Below, in pieces: positions 7,495-13,279 of a stretch of 24,370 bases of DNA. Within the stretch, counting starts at the first letter, position 1, and each line of letters opens with the position of its first letter. The notes under the pieces are model-generated. The model ran no database searches. It was given only the letters and a program-made list of their open reading frames with translations, and was not told where the DNA came from. Source of the stretch: a virus; IMG/VR virus record IMGVR_UViG_3300032224_001324, positions 1-24,370 of that record; one strand, given 5' to 3'. Made by a program: the position numbers and the translations under genes.

Positions 7495-7949
7495 TGTACT
7501 ACATTTACTGCTTCATTGGTTGGACTTTTTGTATTTACTGGTGTCATAGAGTGGCTCACCAAATACCCGCACTGCAATACTTTCATAAAGACCACCACAA
7601 ACAAATAGCTGATGATACTTATCAGGGATTGAATTGGAAGAATCTTTTTTTATTTTTTGATACTTGGAAAAGCACTATTGATCAATGGTTAACAGAAGTC
7701 ATACCCACCATTATTCTTAGTTACTTTGTTGGTTGGTGGTTATTTGGATTATATTATGTGTGGGCTGCTTTCATACAAGAAGCAATAGAGCACAACCCAA
7801 AGTTCAATCTGTATCCATTTATAACTAGTGGTAAATGGCATCTTGTTCATCACAGTCATAATGATAAAAACTTTGGTGTGTTTTTTCCTATATGGGATAT
7901 TATATTTGGATCTTGGAAAGCTATAGATGACAAAGAACGATTGGTTTAA
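7494..7949 (+). CDS. fatty acid hydroxylase-family membrane di-iron protein
   Basis: A 151-residue integral-membrane oxygenase candidate. The histidine clusters of the fatty acid hydroxylase / sterol desaturase family are all present: HRVAH (18-22), HKDHH (31-35), a lone His at 100 (EAIEH) and HLVHHSH (116-122). They are followed by the family signature NFGVFFPIWDIIFGSW (126-141). These His residues bind two irons that activate O2 for C-H hydroxylation or desaturation of lipids, sterols or carotenoids. Hydrophobic segments lie at 1-17 and about 68-95. Known members are usually over 200 residues, so this is a compact form, but no catalytic cluster is missing. It overlaps its neighbours at both ends (TAATG at 7494 and 23 bases at 7927), placing it firmly between two PP-loop genes. 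The family assignment is strong. The substrate is not inferable. Confidence 0.85.
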   Translation: MYYIYCFIGWTFCIYWCHRVAHQIPALQYFHKDHHKQIADDTYQGLNWKNLFLFFDTWKSTIDQWLTEVIPTIILSYFVGWWLFGLYYVWAAFIQEAIEHNPKFNLYPFITSGKWHLVHHSHNDKNFGVFFPIWDIIFGSWKAIDDKERLV

Positions 7950-8724
7950 ACACAATCTAGCTAATAGATTAACTGACCCAAGTTGCAATCTTAAAATAAC
8001 AATCAATCCAGGTCAATATACCAAGATGTCATTTGATGAAGCTTGTGACTATACGGCTAAGCAGATATACAAAGATCTTGGGCCTAGTCTTTATCTTGCG
8101 TTAAGTGGTGGTTATGATTCTGAGTTTGTTTTGAGAGTGTTTCAACGAAATAATATTCCAATTATTCCAATTGTTGTAATGACTGGCGGTAACCAAAAGG
8201 AAGCAGAATATGCTTTTAAAGCTTGTCCAGATCCTGCATTAATTGGTATAAATGAACAAATAGTTTTAAAGACATATTATACAGAAATATATCAAAAGTT
8301 AAACAGCTATGGTATTCACTCGGTACCAGCTTTATTGTGTGGTCAATATGCACAGGAACGTGGTGGTAATCTTGTTGTAGGTGAACATATCATTGATGGC
8401 ACAACGTTTCGTGTTAATGACTGGGATTTTTACAACGATGTATTATTAACCAATAAGACTGCTGAGTTCTTTATCTATACACCGGAAGTTGTTTATGCAA
8501 TGACCTATGAGATGACGGAAGATAGTGAACAACAATGGAAAGATAAGCTCTATAAATTGAAATCTAGACCAATTCATAGTTATCAATATACAAAAGCATT
8601 TGATACAGTATTAAAAGACATTAATTCAAAAAGACAATGCCATCCAAACCCTAGTCATTTATTTGGTAATAAAAATCAAATGTTAGACCAAATGTCAGTA
8701 TTTGATTTACCCTGTAATGAGTAA
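7927..8724 (+). CDS. PP-loop ATPase-like protein (second of three)
   Basis: A 265-residue protein with LYLALSGGYDSEF at 55-67, the SGGxDS pyrophosphatase loop after a hydrophobic strand, and TGGNQKEAEYA at 86-96 where the fold's second nucleotide-contact region usually lies. The loop and following helix/strand resemble the 6448 protein (LSGG.DS....L..F..NNI.I..I.V), suggesting duplication, but the C-terminal halves differ. Neither a glutaminase domain nor a zinc-cysteine cluster is present. The start at 7927 overlaps the hydroxylase gene by 23 bases and has only a weak GGAAAG upstream. Met34 is an alternative start that keeps the motif. The 3' end overlaps the convergent QueC-like gene by 49 bases. 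The proximity and overlaps suggest it acts with the hydroxylase. The reaction is unknown. Confidence 0.75.
   Translation: MTKNDWFKHNLANRLTDPSCNLKITINPGQYTKMSFDEACDYTAKQIYKDLGPSLYLALSGGYDSEFVLRVFQRNNIPIIPIVVMTGGNQKEAEYAFKACPDPALIGINEQIVLKTYYTEIYQKLNSYGIHSVPALLCGQYAQERGGNLVVGEHIIDGTTFRVNDWDFYNDVLLTNKTAEFFIYTPEVVYAMTYEMTEDSEQQWKDKLYKLKSRPIHSYQYTKAFDTVLKDINSKRQCHPNPSHLFGNKNQMLDQMSVFDLPCNE
8676..8724. other. 49-base convergent gene overlap
   Basis: The plus-strand PP-loop gene ends at 8724 and the minus-strand QueC-like gene ends at 8676, so their last 16 codons are complementary. Both reading frames run cleanly to their stops (TAA and TGA). No hairpin with a T-run is visible between them, so read-through would give antisense RNA to each gene. 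Confidence 0.75.
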
Positions 8725-9539
8725 TGCTGATTAGAATTTACATAATCAATTACCATTTGCTTTGTACGCAAGTCATTAATAATCTTGCCTCTTCTCATTT
8801 CAATAGGTAACCAATATCTTATTGGTGCAGATATGCCAGTATTGCCACCATACTCTAATGACTTTAATCTTCTCCAAGCATTAACATGTTCAGCAGTATA
8901 ACCGTTTAATCTCATGTCTTGAACTTTTTGATCCCACAAACACTTATAGCATCTACCACAAGGTTCATTCCATTGACCATTATTAGTAGAATTTGGGCTG
9001 TGGCAAGAAAGTGTTAATTCAAGAATGTTTTGTGGAAGATATTCAAATACATGCCATCTTGAAAAGTTTTCATAGTACTCATCTGTTACCAAAGGATTCC
9101 ACAACTCACCTCTTGTACAGAGCTCTGCAAACAACCTTTCAGCAGCAAATTGTGAGGGTGTTCCTTTTACAGAAGAATTCTTATATACAGATTGATCTTG
9201 TTGTTCCCAGGTACGACCTGTTGCTATTCTATCATAGACACCTGCATTAATATCAGCAGCTACACTATTAATGAAATATGTGTAGTAATGATCTGTTTCG
9301 GGTGTAATACTTTGATCAGTAACTGTTTTTCTAATGACTTCAAAATCTCTAATTTTTTTCAATTCTTGAATTAATCTTGGTATTCTAAGACTGCTTTGTG
9401 GTGTGTGACTAATACTATTCTGTGCTCCAGGTGCTTTATCAAGAACCACGGCTGTAACCTGATCGGTTGTATCAGTCAGTAATTTATACAGAATAAAAGT
9501 TGAATCTGCACCACCAGACCACATTAATAGTGTTTTCAT
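8676..9539 (-). CDS. QueC-like PP-loop protein with four-cysteine zinc site
   Basis: A 287-residue protein on the minus strand. The N-terminal MKTLLMWSGGADST (loop at 8-14) is the ATP pyrophosphatase motif right at the start, as in QueC. Cys179, Cys194, Cys197 and Cys200 (CGRCYKC at 194-200) match the C-xn-C-x2-C-x2-C zinc site of 7-cyano-7-deazaguanine synthases, although the first spacing is 14 residues, longer than in bacterial QueC. QueC makes preQ0 from 7-carboxy-7-deazaguanine, ATP and ammonia. Some phages use this chemistry to modify DNA or tRNA. The protein is longer than usual QueC (about 230 residues), and no FolE, QueD or QueE is in the window, so a different substrate is possible. 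AGGAG at 9550-9546 precedes the ATG, and a late-type element lies at 9559-9566. Confidence 0.75.
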   Translation of the reverse strand: MKTLLMWSGGADSTFILYKLLTDTTDQVTAVVLDKAPGAQNSISHTPQSSLRIPRLIQELKKIRDFEVIRKTVTDQSITPETDHYYTYFINSVAADINAGVYDRIATGRTWEQQDQSVYKNSSVKGTPSQFAAERLFAELCTRGELWNPLVTDEYYENFSRWHVFEYLPQNILELTLSCHSPNSTNNGQWNEPCGRCYKCLWDQKVQDMRLNGYTAEHVNAWRRLKSLEYGGNTGISAPIRYWLPIEMRRGKIINDLRTKQMVIDYVNSNQHYSLQGKSNTDIWSNI

Positions 9540-9558
9540 TTATAACTCCTTTTTATAC

Positions 9559-9566
9559 TATTTATT
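9559..9566 (-). promoter_or_regulatory. putative late promoter element for the QueC-like gene
   Basis: The plus strand reads TATTTATT, so the minus strand is AATAAATA, a NATAAATA variant. It overlaps the stop codon of the TctC-like gene (9562-9564) and lies 19 bases before the ATG ending at 9539. The leader would be very short but would still contain the AGGAG site. It is weak on sequence alone and is supported by position. Confidence 0.4.
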
Positions 9567-10506
9567 TGACTTTATCCAGTAAGTCTTTAGGAGTATTAGC
9601 TAATCTTTGCACAATATCGGTAACTTCTTGCCAACTTACTGGGTTTACCTCAATACTGGCTTTATTTGCTTCCTCAATATATTCCGGATCATTAGCAGCA
9701 AGTAGGAACCCTCTTCTTAAAATCTTTAGTTGTTTTTCTGATGTTTCAGGTGGAGCAATATATGGCCGCATTGTAGTATATTGCATTTCAAATAATTCAA
9801 GAAGTTGTTGATCTTTTTGATCAATAAGTTCAGCCAAAGTAGGTACGTCAGGAATTAGATGATATCTATTTTTACCGTTTGCAAACTGAAACATGATATT
9901 GATACCACTGTCTGGCTTAAGCCATTCTGGTTTAAATTGTCTGACACCATTATATGTGTTGAGATATGCTTCAACTTCTTTCTTTTCAAAAGCAAATCTT
10001 ACTTCATTAGCTGTATTATATCCATTTACTAGCTTAAAGTTTAATTTTGTTGCTAGTTGAATAAACTTTACAGGATCACCAATAACATTGTTTTGTGTAC
10101 CAACAATTAGTGGATTACTACATGGATTGCAATTTATTAGAAAGATATTGGCATTTTGACGACCGTCTGCCGTTGACCCAAGCCAGTTAAACTTCTCAGG
10201 CTTATACTCAATGCTTGGCCCACCAATGATACCAATAATAGGAATATTCTTTTGAGTAACAGCAATTGTAAAGCCATCTTTGGGTGCTATTGAATACATG
10301 TAGTTAGCAACAACCACACCGCCAGCACCAGGCATGATTTTATAAGTTATGGACGTAATATTTGGGGTGTGGTTTTGCAAGTATTTTGAGAATATTCTTG
10401 CATTTAATGCATGGGCATCATATGCGGCAGACATAACAATAGTCAGAACTTCTGCTTTTACGGGGGTAATAAATAACAATAATGCTGCCAAAATAGCTTT
10501 AAACAT
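9562..10506 (-). CDS. TctC/Bug-family periplasmic solute-binding protein
   Basis: A 314-residue protein with a clear signal peptide (MFKAILAALLLFITPVKA, predicted cut after Ala18). Family hallmarks of tripartite tricarboxylate transporter receptors follow: MPGAGGVVVANYMY (58-71), APKDGFTIAV (74-83), YKPEKFNWLGS (101-111) and PDVPTLAEL (219-227). Such proteins bind carboxylates or related small molecules in the periplasm and hand them to TctAB membrane partners, neither of which is in this window. I chose the ATG at 10506 because GGAG lies seven bases upstream and the signal peptide then starts the protein. The longer frame from 10635 would run into gene 13. A perfect TATAAATA on this strand lies 35 bases upstream. 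The family is usual in proteobacterial chromosomes and odd in a phage late region. The ligand is unknown, and the CxxC at 126-129 is unusual. Confidence 0.87.
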   Translation of the reverse strand: MFKAILAALLLFITPVKAEVLTIVMSAAYDAHALNARIFSKYLQNHTPNITSITYKIMPGAGGVVVANYMYSIAPKDGFTIAVTQKNIPIIGIIGGPSIEYKPEKFNWLGSTADGRQNANIFLINCNPCSNPLIVGTQNNVIGDPVKFIQLATKLNFKLVNGYNTANEVRFAFEKKEVEAYLNTYNGVRQFKPEWLKPDSGINIMFQFANGKNRYHLIPDVPTLAELIDQKDQQLLELFEMQYTTMRPYIAPPETSEKQLKILRRGFLLAANDPEYIEEANKASIEVNPVSWQEVTDIVQRLANTPKDLLDKVK

Positions 10507-10522
10507 AACAACTCCATAGATT

Positions 10523-10530
10523 GATAAATA
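10523..10530 (+). promoter_or_regulatory. putative late promoter element for gene 13
   Basis: GATAAATA (NATAAATA type) lies 28 bases before the gene 13 ATG, with AAGGGA at 10548-10553 as ribosome-binding site. It faces the minus-strand TATAAATA at 10541-10548. The predicted start points of the two promoters would fall within a few bases of each other. Confidence 0.5.
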
Positions 10531-10540
10531 ATATATAAGA

Positions 10541-10548
10541 TATTTATA
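10541..10548 (-). promoter_or_regulatory. T4-type late promoter element for the TctC-like gene
   Basis: The plus strand reads TATTTATA, the exact reverse complement of TATAAATA. It directs transcription leftward, 35 bases before the TctC-like start at 10506, with GGAG in the leader. It lies inside the leader of gene 13 on the other strand and touches that gene's Shine-Dalgarno. Confidence 0.65.
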
Positions 10549-10558
10549 AGGGATAACC

Positions 10559-11299
10559 ATGGCCGTTCCAGCTTCCAGACAAGACTTTACAGAATATTGC
10601 CTTCGTAAATTGGGTAAGCCAGTTATTGAAATCAATGTGGATGATGACCAAGTTCAGGACCGTATTGATGAAGCATTTCTTTATTACACCGACTATCACT
10701 TTGATGGTACCGAGAAAACCTATTACAAGTATCAAGTAACGGATACCGATATTACCAACAAGTACATTACGATGCCAGAGAACATCATCGGCGTCGTTAA
10801 TCTGTTTCCAATTGGTCAGTCTCTCAACACCAATAACTTGTTCAACATTCGCTATCAGATTGCATTGAACGACTTGTATACTCTTACATCGGTCTCGATG
10901 GTTCCATATTACATGGCTCTATCGCACGTTCAGTTCCTTGAACAGTTCTTAGTTGGTCAGCAGCCACTACGCTACAATCGTCACATTAACAAGCTCTACA
11001 TTGACATGGACTGGACACTCGTTGTCTCCGGTGACTACATCATTGTCGAGGCTTACTCAGTAATTAATCCAGACACATATACAAAGACTTGGGGTGATCG
11101 CTGGCTCGCTCGCTACGCGACTGCGTTGATTAAGCAGCAGTGGGGAACTAACCTTAAGAAGTACCAAGGAATGCAATTGCCAGGTGGCTTAACTTTTAAT
11201 GGTCAGCAGATCTATGATGAAGCTACTCAAGAGAGAGAAGAGCTTGAACATGAAATGATTACCAGCTACTCACTCCCAGTTACAGATATGATTGGCTAA
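10559..11299 (+). CDS. 13: head completion / neck protein gp13-like
   Basis: A 246-residue protein matching the T4 gp13 neck family: an N-terminal helical segment (CLRKLGKPVIEINVDDDQVQ within 15-35), a YYTDYHFDG block, and a C-terminal part with WGDRWLARYATALIKQQWG and LPGG. gp13 and gp14 form the neck between portal and tail and allow tail docking after DNA packaging. T4 gp13 is about 309 residues, so this is a shorter version of the kind usual in aquatic T4-like phages. It is the first gene of the conserved block and its stop overlaps the gene 14 start (TAATG). It uses more C-ended and CGT-type codons than gene 14. Identification rests on both sequence and the unbroken 13-14-15-16-17 order. 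Confidence 0.85.
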   Translation: MAVPASRQDFTEYCLRKLGKPVIEINVDDDQVQDRIDEAFLYYTDYHFDGTEKTYYKYQVTDTDITNKYITMPENIIGVVNLFPIGQSLNTNNLFNIRYQIALNDLYTLTSVSMVPYYMALSHVQFLEQFLVGQQPLRYNRHINKLYIDMDWTLVVSGDYIIVEAYSVINPDTYTKTWGDRWLARYATALIKQQWGTNLKKYQGMQLPGGLTFNGQQIYDEATQEREELEHEMITSYSLPVTDMIG

Positions 11300-12033
11300 T
11301 GGCAACAAATTTTTTCTTCAACAATTTTAAATCCGCACAGGAACAAGACCTGCTTGAGTCTTTGGTTGTTGAATCAATCAAGATTTATGGTGAAGACATG
11401 TACTATGTTCCACGTAATGTAAACAATCTTGATCAGTTATATACTGCTGATGATCAATCATCTTATACACAAGCATTTATGGTTGAACTTTATATTAAAT
11501 CAGTAGATGGTTTTGGTGGTGATGGTAACTTTATGTCAAAGTTTGGTCTTGAAATTAGAGACCAAGTTGTGTTCTCTATTGCTCAAAGAACATTTAATAG
11601 AGAAATTGGAATGTATATCCCGCTGACACGACCACGTGAAGGTGATATCATATTCTTCCCACTTAATAATAAATGCTTTCAGATCAAGTATGTTAACAAG
11701 TTTGAAATGTTCTATCAATTAGGTGCATTGCAGACTTGGGAATTAACTTGTGAACTGTTTGAATATTCAGATGAACTATTTGATACTGGTATCCCAGAGA
11801 TTGATGCTATTCAAACACGCATGAGTACAAATATTCTTGATCATGTAATTGTTGATGAACAAGATAATTATATTGAAACCGAAGACGAAAGTTATCTAGT
11901 GCCTGAAAATTACTCAGTAGATGATAATTTAGATACTGTAGCAGGTACTGGAACTAACCAAGTATTCCAAGGTGAGTCAGATAACTTCATTGACTTCTCC
12001 GTAAAAGATCCATTTAGTGAAGGTCATCTGTAA
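11299..12033 (+). CDS. 14: neck protein gp14-like
   Basis: A 244-residue protein near the T4 gp14 length (256). It opens MATNFFFNNFKSAQEQDLLESLVVESIKIYGEDMYYVPR, the pattern of the T4-like gp14 N-terminus. It continues with IPLTRPREGDIIFFPLNNKCFQI, a domain typical of neck/head-tail connector proteins, and an acidic C-terminus (VSDNLDT-type, Asp/Glu-rich, from about 190). It works with gp13 to complete heads and connect tails. Start and stop overlap the neighbours as TAATG on both sides, indicating coupled translation. Arginine is mostly AGA here, unlike gene 13. Confidence 0.85.
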   Translation: MATNFFFNNFKSAQEQDLLESLVVESIKIYGEDMYYVPRNVNNLDQLYTADDQSSYTQAFMVELYIKSVDGFGGDGNFMSKFGLEIRDQVVFSIAQRTFNREIGMYIPLTRPREGDIIFFPLNNKCFQIKYVNKFEMFYQLGALQTWELTCELFEYSDELFDTGIPEIDAIQTRMSTNILDHVIVDEQDNYIETEDESYLVPENYSVDDNLDTVAGTGTNQVFQGESDNFIDFSVKDPFSEGHL

Positions 12034-12869
12034 TGTTCGGTCAGCAATTTTATCATCAAACTATCCGTAAATATGTTGCTTTATTTGGAACATTATTTAA
12101 TGATATCCATATTGCAAGAACAAATAAAGCAAACCAAATAACTCAATATATTAAAGTGCCTATTACTTACGCGGCAAAAGAGAAAATGTTAGCTCGTCTT
12201 CAACAAGACCCTAATATTGACAGACCTTCCGCAACAATTACAATGCCTGTTATGTCATTTGAAATGACAAGTATTTCTTATGATACTGACAGAAAGTTAA
12301 ATACAATTACAAGATCTGCTTTTAAAGATACAACTAATGGCACTAATAAATTAAGATATCAATATAATCCAGTACCTTATAATATTGGTTTCAGACTTTA
12401 TATTATGGTTAAGAATGCTGAAGACGGTACAAAGATTGTTGAACAGATTCTTCCATACTTTACACCAGACTTTACTACTACAATAATGTTAATACCCGAA
12501 ATAAATGAAAAGAAAGATATACCAGTTATATTAAATGATATTAGTCAAGAAGATCAATATGAAGGTAACTTTACTGAACGTAGACAATTGATATGGACAT
12601 TAGACTTTACTCTTAAAGGTTATATCTATGGTCCTGTTAAGAAGTCTGCAATTATTAAGTATGCTAATAATGTATTTTACACACCATCAATTGAAAATCT
12701 TCAAGATGCTGTTGGGCAAGTTGATCCTGTAAGTTATGTACAAGTTCAGCCTGGTTTAACAGTCAGTGGTCAACCTACATCCAATGCCGCCGCTTCAATA
12801 CCAGTTGGTGAAATTGAAGTTACTGATGACTTTGGATATGTAATAGAGAAAACAGATTTAGTCACATGA
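12033..12869 (+). CDS. 15: tail completion and sheath stabiliser protein gp15
   Basis: A 278-residue protein, close to T4 gp15 (272). Matching blocks include MFGQQFYHQTIRKYVALFG at the start, the KVPITYAAKEK region, RYQYNPVPYNIGFRLYIM, EQILPYFTPDFTTT and RRQLIWTLDFTLKGYIYGPV. In T4, gp15 forms the hexameric ring that terminates the tail tube and sheath and binds the neck. The first base of the ATG overlaps the gp14 stop. The stop overlaps gene 16 by four bases (ATGA). Residues after about 235 are low-complexity and poorly conserved. Confidence 0.9.
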   Translation: MFGQQFYHQTIRKYVALFGTLFNDIHIARTNKANQITQYIKVPITYAAKEKMLARLQQDPNIDRPSATITMPVMSFEMTSISYDTDRKLNTITRSAFKDTTNGTNKLRYQYNPVPYNIGFRLYIMVKNAEDGTKIVEQILPYFTPDFTTTIMLIPEINEKKDIPVILNDISQEDQYEGNFTERRQLIWTLDFTLKGYIYGPVKKSAIIKYANNVFYTPSIENLQDAVGQVDPVSYVQVQPGLTVSGQPTSNAAASIPVGEIEVTDDFGYVIEKTDLVT

Positions 12870-13279
12870 AACCTAATGATGATCCAATTGGTAATGCGCT
12901 CGGGTTAACACCTTCACAAAACCAAGTACAAAACATAGTTAAACAAGCACACAATGATAGTGCTAAAAATGATTTTGAAATGGCCCGTTCTAATGTACAC
13001 GAAGTCATTCAGAATGGTGTATTTGCAATGGAAAAGTTATCTCAGATAGCGGATCAGTCTCAACATCCAAGAGCATTTGAAGTATTAGCAAAGCTTATGG
13101 ATACTATGCTTCAGGCAAATAAAGATCTTATGGAACTACAAAAGAATATAAGAGAGATTAGTACTGCCGATGAGCCTACTAATGAACAAGCCAAACAAGT
13201 GACAAATAATCTTTTTGTTGGATCCACCGCCGATCTACAAAAAGTAATTGAGAATATGAAAAATGGAAAAACAGAATAA
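12866..13279 (+). CDS. 16: terminase small subunit gp16
   Basis: A 137-residue protein between 15 and 17, as in T4 (gp16, 164 residues). It is mostly helical and charged. The central part (about 50-100, FAMEKLSQIADQSQHPRAFE then VLAKLMDTMLQANKDLMELQ) matches the T4-like small terminase coiled-coil core. In T4 it forms rings that recognise concatemeric DNA and stimulate the gp17 ATPase. No separate DNA-binding motif is evident at the N-terminus. It overlaps gp15 by four bases and gp17 by 17 bases, so the three are translationally coupled. Confidence 0.85.
   Translation: MKPNDDPIGNALGLTPSQNQVQNIVKQAHNDSAKNDFEMARSNVHEVIQNGVFAMEKLSQIADQSQHPRAFEVLAKLMDTMLQANKDLMELQKNIREISTADEPTNEQAKQVTNNLFVGSTADLQKVIENMKNGKTE

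Noticed and set aside
9562-10635. Longer 357-residue form of the TctC-like protein starting at 10635
   Set aside because: It would overlap the start of gene 13 on the other strand, place 43 extra residues before a textbook signal peptide, and ignore the GGAG site and late box correctly spaced for the start at 10506.
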